Made by a program: the position numbers and the translations under genes
Assembly (NCBI GenBank): GCA_023819375.1
Contig: JAMWDI010000001.1
Location: 233,685-297,684, forward strand
Direction: 5' to 3'
Source of the DNA: Candidatus Omnitrophota bacterium
GTDB taxonomy: Bacteria; Ratteibacteria; UBA8468; B48-G9; JAFGKM01
DNA: 64,000 bases
In this document: positions 9,417-17,743 of the stretch, piece by piece
Numbering within the stretch: position 1 is the stretch's first letter
How the letters are laid out: every line of letters begins with the position of its first letter
Notes under the pieces: model-generated
The model's database searches: none
The model's input: the letters and a program-made list of their open reading frames with translations, nothing else
Told to the model about the DNA's origin: nothing

Positions 9417-9933
9417 TATTTTCAATTATTATTTCTCTTTTAATACCATCAAAAAGGCCACCAACAAAAACTTTTCTATGATTAAAATTCTCTAATTTAA
9501 AAATCACTTTTATATAATTTTCTTCCTCTTTAATAATCCTGCCAAATTTTTCAATATTTTCTTTTAAAATTTTCTGGTTTAAAGGGATAGTATAAATAGC
9601 ATAAATTGAAGATTGAGAATATTTTTTATCAACCCAGTAACAATTTTTAATTACAACTCCTTCAGGCAAAATTTCATTACATCTTTTTATAAAATCATTT
9701 ATATCAAAAACTTCCTCTACTTCTATTTCAAAGAATTCATTTATTCCTTCAACTGGAATTGGTAAAGGTGGTCCAAACGAAATCTTCATATGAGGTGTAA
9801 AACCACTTGAAAACTTAACAGGAATATTTAATCTTCTTAAAACTCTCTCAATTAACTTACAAAAACTTAAATGAGAAATAAATCTTGAAATACCTTCTTT
9901 TTTATAAAATACCCTCAATCTATATGTCTTCAT
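9409..9933 (-). CDS. DUF2344 (TIGR03936) radical-SAM-linked protein
   Basis: 174 aa. The N-terminal pattern RLRVFYKKEGISRFISHLSFCKLIERVLRRLNIP then FSSGFTPHMKISFGPPLPIPVEG is diagnostic of the family often fused to, or encoded beside, a B12-binding radical SAM protein and next to rng. Here the radical SAM partner is missing on both sides, while rng is retained with an overlap. The biochemical function is not established. It overlaps the upstream lipoprotein gene by 14 nt. Confidence 0.85.
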   Translation of the reverse strand: MKTYRLRVFYKKEGISRFISHLSFCKLIERVLRRLNIPVKFSSGFTPHMKISFGPPLPIPVEGINEFFEIEVEEVFDINDFIKRCNEILPEGVVIKNCYWVDKKYSQSSIYAIYTIPLNQKILKENIEKFGRIIKEEENYIKVIFKLENFNHRKVFVGGLFDGIKREIIIENNG

Positions 9934-11599
9934 TTTCCTTAATTTTTATTTCTTCTATATTATGAAAGATACCACCATAAACTGTTATTTTTAAATTTTC
10001 AAATTTATTTCTGACAGCATATATTACATTTGGATTGGCAGTATAAATTAAAGGTAAATAATCTGAAACAATCAACTGCCACCTATCATAAATTTTTTTT
10101 CTTTTGTGAGGTTCAAGATATTTAACTCCTTCTTCAAATAAAGAATCTATATTTTTTTCCCACAAATAATTTCTTTTATTCCCAAAATTCCAGAAATGAA
10201 GTTGCCCTTTTGAATGCCAAACATTTTTGCCACCATGAGGTTCAATTCCACCTGTAAGCCCGATAATAACGCCTTCCCAATCAAAAGATATTGTAAGTTT
10301 ATTAACAAGAGTATTAAAATCTATTGGCAACAGGTTAACTTTCATTCCAAGTTTTTCAAGATCATTTTGAATTATATTTCCAATTTGTATTCTTTCTAAA
10401 TTGTTATTATTTGTTATTATTGTAAACTCAACTCTATTTCCATATTTATCATAAAGGACCCCATCCTTCCAATAAAATCCACTTTTTTTTAAATATTCTT
10501 TTGCCTTCTCTAAATTATATTCATATTTTATTATTTTGTCGTTATAAAAAAAGCCACAAGAAGAATTCATAGGACCAAATTGAGGTGTTCCAAAGCCTGC
10601 ATAGACATTTTTTATAATCGCATTTCTATCAATAGAATAAGCAATACATTTTCTAAAATTTATATCACAAAACCAATTTTTTTTATATTCAGGAATTTTG
10701 GCATTGACATTTTGATTAAAAGAAAGAAATTCAGAACCAAGAGATGGCCCAACATTATAAATTGTAAAATTTTTTTCATTTTCAAGTGGTTTTAAAACAT
10801 AATAATCTTGTCCTCTTATAGATAATGCATCAATCTCTCCTATTCTGAACTTTAAGATTGCCATATTTGGGTCAGGAATTATCAGAAAAACTATTTTTTC
10901 AATATAAGGGAGAGAATTCCCATTTTTATCTTTTTTCCAATAATAAGGATTTTTTTCAAGAATGACCCATTCTCCTGGTCTATATTCTTTTATTTTATAT
11001 GGACCTGTTCCAACTATATTTTCTGGTTTTTCATTTACACCCCATGAACTTGTAAATTTCTCTTCTTTGACTATATTTTCAAGTTTATGTTTTGGCAAAA
11101 TTTCCTGTCCCAAAAGTTGCAAAAATGGAGCAAATTTTTCAGGTAAAATAAACTCAACTTTATAATCATCAATTTTTCTAACCTTTATTTTTTTCCCTTC
11201 TATAGTAAAAATATCTCTACTACTTGTTGGAATTTTTTCATTATATATAAGGTCATTAAAAGTAAAAACAACATCATCAGCAGAAAACTTTTTTCCATCA
11301 TTCCAGAAAATATCTTTCCTTAGATAAAAAACCCATCTTTTGCCTGTTGAATCAACTTCCCATTTTTCTGCAAGAGATGGACACACTTCAAGAGTTACAC
11401 CATCTATTCTTGTAAGTCCCTCAAAAATAAATCCTGTTATTATTGTTGTACTTGTTTCTTTTGCAATTATCGGATTAAAAGATTTGGGATCGGAAGATGT
11501 TGAAAGAACAAGCGTATTTTTCAATTTTTTTGTTTCTTTTTTAGAACAGGATGATATAAAAAGAATTAAAAGAAAAATCGAGTTTAAAAATTTTTTCAT
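9920..11599 (-). CDS. Extracytoplasmic peptide-type solute-binding lipoprotein (ABC family 5)
   Basis: 559 aa. The N-terminal signal ends in a lipobox LFISSC (Cys about 18), so it is a membrane-anchored lipoprotein. The body matches the SBP_bac_5 (DppA/OppA) fold: LAEKWEVDSTGKRWVFYLRKDIFWNDGKKFSADDVVFTF, then VGTGPYKIKEYRPGEWV and CIAYSIDRNAI. It should bind peptides or related ligands. No permease or ATPase gene is near. Instead it overlaps a soluble Ser/Thr kinase by 4 nt, which is an unusual neighbour. Confidence 0.88.
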   Translation of the reverse strand: MKKFLNSIFLLILFISSCSKKETKKLKNTLVLSTSSDPKSFNPIIAKETSTTIITGFIFEGLTRIDGVTLEVCPSLAEKWEVDSTGKRWVFYLRKDIFWNDGKKFSADDVVFTFNDLIYNEKIPTSSRDIFTIEGKKIKVRKIDDYKVEFILPEKFAPFLQLLGQEILPKHKLENIVKEEKFTSSWGVNEKPENIVGTGPYKIKEYRPGEWVILEKNPYYWKKDKNGNSLPYIEKIVFLIIPDPNMAILKFRIGEIDALSIRGQDYYVLKPLENEKNFTIYNVGPSLGSEFLSFNQNVNAKIPEYKKNWFCDINFRKCIAYSIDRNAIIKNVYAGFGTPQFGPMNSSCGFFYNDKIIKYEYNLEKAKEYLKKSGFYWKDGVLYDKYGNRVEFTIITNNNNLERIQIGNIIQNDLEKLGMKVNLLPIDFNTLVNKLTISFDWEGVIIGLTGGIEPHGGKNVWHSKGQLHFWNFGNKRNYLWEKNIDSLFEEGVKYLEPHKRKKIYDRWQLIVSDYLPLIYTANPNVIYAVRNKFENLKITVYGGIFHNIEEIKIKENEDI

Positions 11600-12465
11600 T
11601 TAATAATTAACTTATCCAGATTTTGAAGGAGTTCTGTCATATTTTCATATCTTAAATTTACATCAGGTTCAGTTGCTTTCTCTATAATTTTTTTTAACTC
11701 TTCTGGAATTGGCAAATCTTCACATAAAATTCTCTGTTTACCGGTATTTTTTCTATACGCCCTTATATCTATTCTTTTAAAATAATCTTCTTCATTCTTT
11801 CCTTCTATAGAAAGTTTTGCTGTTATAATTTCATCCATAGTCACTCCAAAACTATAAATATCTGACTGAAAAGTTGCATTTCCTTCACTTTGTTCAGGAG
11901 ATATATATGAAATTATACCAAATTTTGTAACTGTTCCAGATTTTGGAAATATATCCTTTCTCCAAAATCTTTTAGGAAGTTTTGCTATCCCAAAATCTGT
12001 CAATTTTACCACCTTAAAATCATATGAAATAAGAACATTGTCAGGTTTTACATCTTTATGAACAATATTATTTTTATGGATATATTCCAATCCCTTACCT
12101 ATTTTATAGCAAATATCCAGAATCAATTCAAGTGTCCATTTTTCCCTTTCATAGAGATATTCCTTCAAATTTTTCCCATCAATATATTCCATTATCATAG
12201 CATAGTGTGAATCAAATCTACCAAAATTATAAACTTTAACGATATTAGGATGCTCAAGATTCATTGCAATAGATGCTTCTCTTTCAAACTGCTTTAAAAG
12301 TTTATTTCTTTCCCAGAAATTGCCTTTCAGATAAAGAATTTTAATTGCAACTGGATTTCCGTATGGGGGTTTTGCCAAAAATGAATAACCTTTATAAACT
12401 TTTGTATATAACCCCCCTCCTAAGTATTCACCAAGTGAATAACCTCCAAAATTTTTAATTCTCAT
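11596..12465 (-). CDS. Soluble Hanks-type Ser/Thr protein kinase
   Basis: 289 aa containing only a kinase domain. The glycine loop is LGGGLYTKV (15-23), the VAIK lysine is about Lys42, the catalytic loop is IVHKDVKPDNVLI (HKD in place of HRD), then LTDFGIAK and ISPEQSEG. No transmembrane segment or PASTA sensor follows, so it acts in the cytoplasm. It lies 2 bp after a PPP-type phosphatase and overlaps a binding lipoprotein, giving a kinase/phosphatase pair in one transcript. Confidence 0.9.
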   Translation of the reverse strand: MRIKNFGGYSLGEYLGGGLYTKVYKGYSFLAKPPYGNPVAIKILYLKGNFWERNKLLKQFEREASIAMNLEHPNIVKVYNFGRFDSHYAMIMEYIDGKNLKEYLYEREKWTLELILDICYKIGKGLEYIHKNNIVHKDVKPDNVLISYDFKVVKLTDFGIAKLPKRFWRKDIFPKSGTVTKFGIISYISPEQSEGNATFQSDIYSFGVTMDEIITAKLSIEGKNEEDYFKRIDIRAYRKNTGKQRILCEDLPIPEELKKIIEKATEPDVNLRYENMTELLQNLDKLIIK

Positions 12466-12467
12466 TT

Positions 12468-13202
12468 TTAAATTGCTGGTTTATCCAGAGAAATAACTTC
12501 TATATCTTCAACACTTTTTATTACTTTATTCAAACTTAAAACTGCAATTTTCCTTTCAACCCCATATGCATTAGAAGTAAAAATAGTAAGACATCTATTA
12601 TCATACATTCTTTCAGGAGCATAAGGATCATGAGATCTTATAAGAACATTCATTTTAATTTTATCCATAATTCTCAAAAAATAATCCTTTCCGAATTTAG
12701 GCCTACCAAAAAAATTACCAAGTTCTTCCCCCTCTTCTTCTCTGAAATCTCCCCAGATAATTTTAAACCATTCTTTACTTCCAACTTCAAGTTTTTCTAT
12801 ATCTTCAAGATTCTCTATATCTGGTAATGCACCGTGTAAGGCAATAAATCCTTTTCCATAGGCACAAAGAGGTAACTCTAATAATTTTTCTTTGTAAAAA
12901 TTGAATTCATTTTCACTAAGATTTTCCCAAAAATCACATGGACTACATTCAATAACAGGAAACATTTCATGATTTCCTGAAAGCAATATTAAATTTTCAT
13001 GCTTTTCTTTTAAAGATAATAAAAAATCAATATTTTCTTTTGAATTCCTACCTCTATCAACATAGTCTCCAAGAAAAAGAAGGTAATGGTTTTTCTTATT
13101 TATAAAATTCTTAACAATTATCCTTGATGCCTCAAAATCTCCATGAGTATCACCAACTATAATTAATTTCCCTTTTTTCGGTAATTCTACAAGTTTACCC
13201 AT
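12468..13202 (-). CDS. PPP-family metallophosphatase (Ser/Thr phosphatase-like)
   Basis: 244 aa. The three metal-site blocks are in order: GDTHGD (18-23), GDYVDRG (about 46-52) and GNHE (about 76-79). The downstream SHDPYAPE supplies a further histidine. Spacing and LLSGNHEMFPV match PP1/PrpE-like phosphoprotein phosphatases more than cyclic nucleotide phosphodiesterases. It precedes the kinase by 2 bp, so the natural reading is that it reverses that kinase's phosphorylation. Ap4A hydrolase activity is the main alternative. Confidence 0.85.
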   Translation of the reverse strand: MGKLVELPKKGKLIIVGDTHGDFEASRIIVKNFINKKNHYLLFLGDYVDRGRNSKENIDFLLSLKEKHENLILLSGNHEMFPVIECSPCDFWENLSENEFNFYKEKLLELPLCAYGKGFIALHGALPDIENLEDIEKLEVGSKEWFKIIWGDFREEEGEELGNFFGRPKFGKDYFLRIMDKIKMNVLIRSHDPYAPERMYDNRCLTIFTSNAYGVERKIAVLSLNKVIKSVEDIEVISLDKPAI

Positions 13203-13211
13203 TTTTTAAGT

Positions 13212-13523
13212 TTACTTTTGGATTGGAGTGGGTGGCTGGGATGGCAATTCCTTCTGAAATTTATTTAACTCTTCTTTTAAAATACTTTTTGACACTAACT
13301 TATTAGGAGTAATTGCAAGAAGAATAGAAGTAATGATAAACATTATTGCTAAAAATGCTGTAATTTTATTCAAAATCGCTGGTGTTTCTGCACCAAAGAC
13401 AGTTTCCATCCCTCCACCTCCAAAAATATTTGCCATAGAAGACCCTTTGCCACTCTGAATTAATACAACAAAAATTAAAAATAACGAAATTAAAATATGA
13501 AAAATTAATAAAAATGTATACAT
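13212..13523 (-). CDS. secG: Preprotein translocase subunit SecG
   Basis: 103 aa with two hydrophobic helices (about 1-22 and 51-72) joined by the loop VLIQSGKGSSMANIFGGGGMETVFGAETP, the SecG hallmark. It supports SecYEG protein export. The C-terminus carries a short proline-rich tail (PSQPPTP). It is the first gene of an eight-gene minus-strand run, with AAGGAG before the ATG and a strong promoter just upstream. Confidence 0.92.
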   Translation of the reverse strand: MYTFLLIFHILISLFLIFVVLIQSGKGSSMANIFGGGGMETVFGAETPAILNKITAFLAIMFIITSILLAITPNKLVSKSILKEELNKFQKELPSQPPTPIQK

Positions 13524-13542
13524 TTTTTTTCTCCTTTTTTGT

Positions 13543-13571
13543 ATTTTATTTTAAAATTCTCTTTCTGTCAA
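13543..13571 (-). promoter_or_regulatory. Strong promoter of the secG operon
   Basis: Minus strand TTGACA (13571-13566), 17 bp, TAAAAT (13548-13543). It leaves a leader of about 13 nt carrying the secG Shine-Dalgarno. Between it and rmlD the intergenic DNA holds weak inverted repeats only. Confidence 0.7.
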
Positions 13572-13746
13572 CATATTTGTCTCTTTTAGGTTAAACAAGA
13601 CAATAGAAAAATGTAAATAAATTTAAAATTTTTACTAAAATGCTTGAGCATTAAGTCCAATTTTACTTAATAAGATTGCCTTGCCTATTAATTTCTTGAT
13701 TACAATCAAAAGTAATATTTTTGTATTAATGCTTTTCATCATATAG

Positions 13747-13752
13747 TATAAT
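13747..13752 (+). promoter_or_regulatory. -10 box of rmlD, probable leaderless start
   Basis: Consensus TATAAT at 13747-13752, exactly 7 bp before the ATG at 13760. No Shine-Dalgarno and no convincing -35 are present, which predicts transcription starting at or beside the initiation codon. Confidence 0.45.
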
Positions 13753-13759
13753 AAAATTA

Positions 13760-14611
13760 ATGAAAAAAATTATCATAACTGGTGGAAACGGATTATTAGG
13801 GAAATATTTAAAGATTGTATTGGAAAATTCAAAATGGCAAATTTTTTCTTTTGGCAAAGAAATTCTTGATGTAACTGACAAAGAAAATATTTATAAAATT
13901 TTTAAAGAAATAAAACCTGACATAGTTATTCACCTTGCTGCTCTAACAGATGTTGATTACTGTGAAAAAAATCCAGAAATTGCGTTTAATATAAATTCAA
14001 AAGGAACAGAAAATATCTCAATTTTTGCAAAAGAATTTAATTCATTTTTATTATATACCAGTACTGATTTTATTTTTGATGGGAATAAAGGAACTCCTTA
14101 TGCAGAAAATGATATTCCAAATCCACTGAATATTTATGGAAAAAGTAAACTTGAAGGTGAAAATTTTATAAAAAGATATTGCCAAAAATATCTTATAATA
14201 AGAACTTCAAGGATTTTTGGAAAAAATGGGAAAAATTTTGGAAGTAAATTACCTTTAATATTAAAAGAAAAAAAAGAAATTTTCCTAACAACTGATATAA
14301 TTAATTGTCCGACTTATGCTTTTGATCTTGCAGAATGTATTAAAAAATTGATAGAGAAAGAATTTTATGGGATAATAAATGTCTGTAACAGTGGATGGTG
14401 CTCCTGGTTTGAATTTGGAGAAAAAATGAGAGAAATATTAAAACTAAATACAAAATTAAAGAAATTGTCTTTTGATGAATTTTCAAAAGTTTTTAATGTT
14501 CCTGCTAAAAGACCAAAATTTTCTCCTCTTTCCATGGATTTATTAAATTCTCTAAATATAAAAATGAGACACTGGGAAGAAAGTTTAAAAGTTTTTATTA
14601 ATGAATTTTAA
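13760..14611 (+). CDS. rmlD: dTDP-4-dehydrorhamnose reductase
   Basis: 283 aa extended SDR. It reduces dTDP-4-keto-L-rhamnose to dTDP-L-rhamnose for surface glycans. The Rossmann loop is ITGGNGLLGKYL (6-17), then PDIVIHLAALTDVDYCE (about 55-71), and the catalytic Tyr-x3-Lys is in NIYGKSKLEGE (about 127-137). The rest of the pathway (rmlCAB) lies 36 kb away at 49.6-51.8 kb, so the set is split. The ATG has no Shine-Dalgarno. AAGGAGG near the stop serves the next gene. Confidence 0.9.
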   Translation: MKKIIITGGNGLLGKYLKIVLENSKWQIFSFGKEILDVTDKENIYKIFKEIKPDIVIHLAALTDVDYCEKNPEIAFNINSKGTENISIFAKEFNSFLLYTSTDFIFDGNKGTPYAENDIPNPLNIYGKSKLEGENFIKRYCQKYLIIRTSRIFGKNGKNFGSKLPLILKEKKEIFLTTDIINCPTYAFDLAECIKKLIEKEFYGIINVCNSGWCSWFEFGEKMREILKLNTKLKKLSFDEFSKVFNVPAKRPKFSPLSMDLLNSLNIKMRHWEESLKVFINEF

Positions 14612-14626
14612 AAGGAGGAGTTTAAA

Positions 14627-15592
14627 ATGGAAAAGATAAAAATTGGTTTTATTGGTTGTGGTTCTTTTGCAAATACTGTTCATTATCCATCTCTCTATGA
14701 AATGGAAGATGTAGAAATTGCAGGAATATGTGACTTGGACGAAAAGAGACTTAAAGAAACAGGTGAAAAATTTAAGATTGAAAATAGATATACAGATTAC
14801 AAAAAAATGTTTGAGAAACTTGATTTGGATGCGGTTTATATAATTATGCCACCACATCATTTATATGATATTGTTGTTGATGCCTTGAAAAGAAATCTAA
14901 ATGTTTTTATTGAAAAACCACCAGGTATAACATTATATCAAATTAAAAATCTGGCCAATCTTGCAGTTAAAAATGGATGTAAAAGCATGGTTGGATTTAA
15001 CAGAAGATTTATTCCTTTGATAAAAAAAGTAAGAGAAATAGTTGAGAAAAATGGCCCTATAATTCAGATTGTTTCAACATTTTATAAAAATATGTTTCCC
15101 AATTTTTTATATTATAATGGGGCAGTTGATATCCTAACCTGCGATGCCATACATTCTGTTGATATTATGAGATGGTTTTGTGGTGAAGTTAAAAATGTAA
15201 GAAGTATTGTAAAATCCTATTTTTCAAATACTCCTAATGCCTTTAATGCAATAATGGAGTTTGAATCAGGAGCAACAGGAATTCTATTAACAAACTGGAC
15301 AGTTGGAAAAAGAATCCATACTTTTGAAATACATTCTAAATGTATTTCTGCTTTTGTTAATCCAAATGAAAAAGCGTTAATATTTAGGGATAATAAAGAA
15401 GAAGCAGAAATCTTGTCAACACAAGAGATTGCTCAAAGCAATGAATTTCATAAATTCTATGGATATTTTTTTGAAAATAGACATTTCATAGATTGTTTAA
15501 AAGAAAATAAAGAACCAGAGTGTAATTTTTCTGATGCTGTAAAAACAATGGAACTCATTGAAAAAATTTATAAAAATAACATATCTATTTAA
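14627..15592 (+). CDS. Gfo/Idh/MocA-family sugar oxidoreductase
   Basis: 321 aa NAD(P)-dependent dehydrogenase. The N-terminal Rossmann motif is GFIGCGSFANTVHYPSL (about 6-22). The family EKP motif is NVFIEKPPG (about 97-105), followed by MVGFNRRFIP, and DAIHSVDIMRWF (about 179) carries the catalytic-site Asp/His. Substrates in the family are sugars, inositols and related polyols. The present one is not predictable. AAGGAGG precedes the start. Confidence 0.87.
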   Translation: MEKIKIGFIGCGSFANTVHYPSLYEMEDVEIAGICDLDEKRLKETGEKFKIENRYTDYKKMFEKLDLDAVYIIMPPHHLYDIVVDALKRNLNVFIEKPPGITLYQIKNLANLAVKNGCKSMVGFNRRFIPLIKKVREIVEKNGPIIQIVSTFYKNMFPNFLYYNGAVDILTCDAIHSVDIMRWFCGEVKNVRSIVKSYFSNTPNAFNAIMEFESGATGILLTNWTVGKRIHTFEIHSKCISAFVNPNEKALIFRDNKEEAEILSTQEIAQSNEFHKFYGYFFENRHFIDCLKENKEPECNFSDAVKTMELIEKIYKNNISI

Positions 15593-15606
15593 AAAGGAGG
15601 AAAAAA

Positions 15607-16425
15607 ATGAAAGAATATGAAAAAGTAATTGAAGCAGTAGATTTTATTAAAAGTAAAATTCAAGTTACTCCTGAAATAGGGATTATTTTAGGAACTGGAT
15701 TAGGGGCTTTTGCTGAGAAAATAGAGGAAAAAATTATAATACCTTATAAAGAAATACCACATTTCCCAATTTCAACTGTTCAGACACATCTTGGAAACTT
15801 AATAATAGGGAAATTTGGTGGCAAAAATGTAGTTGCTATGCAAGGAAGATTTCATCTTTATGAAGGTTATACTCCCTATCAAGTTGTTTTCCCTATAAGA
15901 GTTATGAAATTTCTTGGAATAAACATATTAATTGAATCAAATGCAGCAGGTGGATTAAATCCACTTTTTAATAAAGGGGATATAGTAATAATAACAGACC
16001 ATATAAATTTAACAGGACAAAATCCTCTGGTAGGAGAAAATGATGAAAGATTTGGCCCAAGATTCCCTGATATGTCATCTCCTTACTCTCAAGATCTAAT
16101 TACTCTTGCAGAAAAAATAGGTATTGAAGAAAAAATACCATTAAAAAAAGGAGTTCTCGTTGGACTACTTGGTCCAAATCTTGAAACAAAAGCAGAATAT
16201 AGATTCTTAAGACTTATAGGAGCAGATATGGTTACAATGTCAACAGTTATTGAAGTCATTGCTGGAGTGCATCTTGGTTTAAAAATTCTGGGTTTTTCTG
16301 TTATTACCGATATGTGTCTTCCAGATGCTTTAAAACCTGTTACTTTTGAAGAAATAGTTGAAGTAGCCTCTAAATCTGAACCAAAATTGACAAAAATAGT
16401 GGAAAAAGTTATAATAAACTTATGA
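15607..16425 (+). CDS. punA: Purine-nucleoside phosphorylase (inosine/guanosine type)
   Basis: 272 aa. It cleaves purine nucleosides with phosphate in salvage. Trimeric PNP motifs are intact: GIILGTGLGAFAEKI (about 24-38), the phosphate-site MQGRFHLYEGY (about 79-89), ESNAAGGLNP, and VTMSTVIEVIAG (about 213-224). GGAGG lies upstream. Its stop overlaps the ATG of a zinc-ribbon microprotein (ATGA), so the two are probably co-translated. Confidence 0.93.
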   Translation: MKEYEKVIEAVDFIKSKIQVTPEIGIILGTGLGAFAEKIEEKIIIPYKEIPHFPISTVQTHLGNLIIGKFGGKNVVAMQGRFHLYEGYTPYQVVFPIRVMKFLGINILIESNAAGGLNPLFNKGDIVIITDHINLTGQNPLVGENDERFGPRFPDMSSPYSQDLITLAEKIGIEEKIPLKKGVLVGLLGPNLETKAEYRFLRLIGADMVTMSTVIEVIAGVHLGLKILGFSVITDMCLPDALKPVTFEEIVEVASKSEPKLTKIVEKVIINL

Positions 16426-16571
16426 AAAAAGGCGAAAAAATGGAGAAAAAGAAAAAAGTTACAATTAGATGCAGAAAGTGTTTTATGGTTGATACATACG
16501 AAATTGAAGAAGGGAAAGAAATAAAATGTAAACATTGTGGAAGTAAAATTTATTTAATAGATAGTATTTAA
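16422..16571 (+). CDS. 49-aa zinc-ribbon microprotein
   Basis: A short frame starting at the ATG that overlaps the punA stop by 4 nt and ending at TAA 16569-16571. The protein has a lysine-rich start, then CRKC (about 18-21) and CKHC (about 36-39), separated by an acidic stretch. The two CxxC knuckles 14 residues apart fit a zinc ribbon. It lies between punA and rpsU and ends 10 bp before the rpsU Shine-Dalgarno, so it is probably expressed in this operon. The function is unknown, and nucleic-acid binding is only a guess. Confidence 0.65.
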   Translation: MKKGEKMEKKKKVTIRCRKCFMVDTYEIEEGKEIKCKHCGSKIYLIDSI

Positions 16572-16580
16572 TTTAAAAGT

Positions 16581-16587
16581 AAGGAGG
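16581..16587 (+). promoter_or_regulatory. Shine-Dalgarno that fixes a TTG start for rpsU
   Basis: AAGGAGG followed by TGA gives a perfect match to the 16S rRNA 3' end. It overlaps the GTG at 16587, which therefore cannot be the start. The in-frame TTG at 16596 has an 8-nt spacing. Confidence 0.75.
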
Positions 16588-16595
16588 TGATTTTA

Positions 16596-16769
16596 TTGAT
16601 TGCTAATTCCAATACAAATTTTGATAAAATTTTTAAACAGTTTAAAAGAGAGGTGGAAAGGGAAGGGATTATAAAGGAAATAAAAAAGAGGGAGTTTTAT
16701 GAAAAACCAAGTGAAATAAGAAAAAGAAAAAAAATGAGAAAATATAGACCTCACACTGAATCAAAGTGA
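16596..16769 (+). CDS. rpsU: 30S ribosomal protein S21
   Basis: 57 aa from TTG 16596. S21 helps base-pairing of mRNA leaders with the 16S 3' end. The sequence FDKIFKQFKREVEREGIIKEIKKREFYEKPSEIRKRKK matches the family pattern (F...l.rFkrevekegi..e.krre.yekPs.kRkrk). The upstream GTG lies inside the Shine-Dalgarno and is rejected as a start. The last codon and stop overlap the next gene (GTGA). Confidence 0.93.
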   Translation: MIANSNTNFDKIFKQFKREVEREGIIKEIKKREFYEKPSEIRKRKKMRKYRPHTESK

Positions 16770-17743
16770 AAATGCCTTCCTTAATTTATACAATTTCTTT
16801 AAATTCAAGTATTGATTATACTTTTTATTTGAAAGATATTGTTGACGAGGATGTAAACAGAATTGATAAAATCAGAGTTGATCCTGGTGGAAAAGGAATG
16901 AATATAGCAAGAATGTTGAAAAACCTTGGAGAAGAAGCAGTTGCAATAACTTTTCTAAGTAAAAATAATGGTGAGTTTTATAAAACCCTGCTTGAAAAAG
17001 AAAAAATTAATTTTATTCCTGTAGAAATAGAGGGAAATTTAAGAAATATATATAACTTTATTTCAGAAAAAAGAGTTTTAAGATTTAACGAAAAAGGACC
17101 CAAAATAAAAAAGAAAGAATTAAAAAAATTCTGGCAAATTTTGATGAATATTAATTTTAAAAAAGAAGATATTGTTGTTATGTCTGGTAGTATTCCCCCA
17201 GGGATTAAAAATAATATTTATGCAGAAATAATAAAAAAACTTAAAAAATTCAGAATCTTTACCGTTGTTGATGCTGATGGGATTGTTTTAAAAGAAAGTA
17301 TAAAAGAAAAACCATTTATAATAAAACCCAACTTGAAAGAACTTGAAAGGGCATTCAATTATAAAATTGATAATTTTGATAAACTTAAACAAGTATGTAA
17401 TTTTTTAGTTAATACTGGAATTTCTTTAATTTTAATTACAAATGGCAAAAATGGTTCAATCTTATTTACAAAAAAGGAAATAATTTACTCAAAATCCCCT
17501 GAAGTTAATTTTAAAAGTAGTATTGGATGCGGAGATGCTTTTCTGGCTGGTTTTTTATATATGTTTAAAAGAAAAAAAGATAATAAAACTGCATTAAAAT
17601 TTGCTTCAGCAGTAGGTGCAGCAAAAGCAGAAGAAGAAGGAACAAAAATGCCGGAAAAATCAAGAATAAAAAAATTATTTAATTTAGTAAAATTATATGA
17701 AAATCCAAAAGATTTTAAACCTTTTTTTAATGAAATTTCTTAA
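16766..17743 (+). CDS. PfkB-family phosphofructokinase, 1-phosphofructokinase (FruK) type
   Basis: 325 aa ribokinase-fold sugar kinase. Signature 1 is RVDPGGKGMNIARMLKNLG (about 37-55). Signature 2, with the catalytic Asp, is GCGDAFLAGFLY (about 253-264). The start LNSSIDYT is like that of 1-phosphofructokinase, tagatose-6-phosphate kinase and PfkB, which cannot be separated by eye. The start is GTG 16766 overlapping rpsU, with ATG 16772 also possible. Its end overlaps a convergent gene by 17 nt. Confidence 0.85.
   Translation: MKMPSLIYTISLNSSIDYTFYLKDIVDEDVNRIDKIRVDPGGKGMNIARMLKNLGEEAVAITFLSKNNGEFYKTLLEKEKINFIPVEIEGNLRNIYNFISEKRVLRFNEKGPKIKKKELKKFWQILMNINFKKEDIVVMSGSIPPGIKNNIYAEIIKKLKKFRIFTVVDADGIVLKESIKEKPFIIKPNLKELERAFNYKIDNFDKLKQVCNFLVNTGISLILITNGKNGSILFTKKEIIYSKSPEVNFKSSIGCGDAFLAGFLYMFKRKKDNKTALKFASAVGAAKAEEEGTKMPEKSRIKKLFNLVKLYENPKDFKPFFNEIS

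Noticed and set aside
13641-13671. Overlapping inverted repeats (AATGC/GCATT and ATTAAGT/ACTTAAT) upstream of rmlD
   Set aside because: Short AT-rich stems of 5-7 bp are expected by chance in this sequence. No known operator was recognised.
16587-16595. GTG at 16587 as the rpsU start
   Set aside because: It overlaps the Shine-Dalgarno AAGGAGGTG itself. The TTG at 16596 has normal spacing and gives a standard S21 N-terminus.
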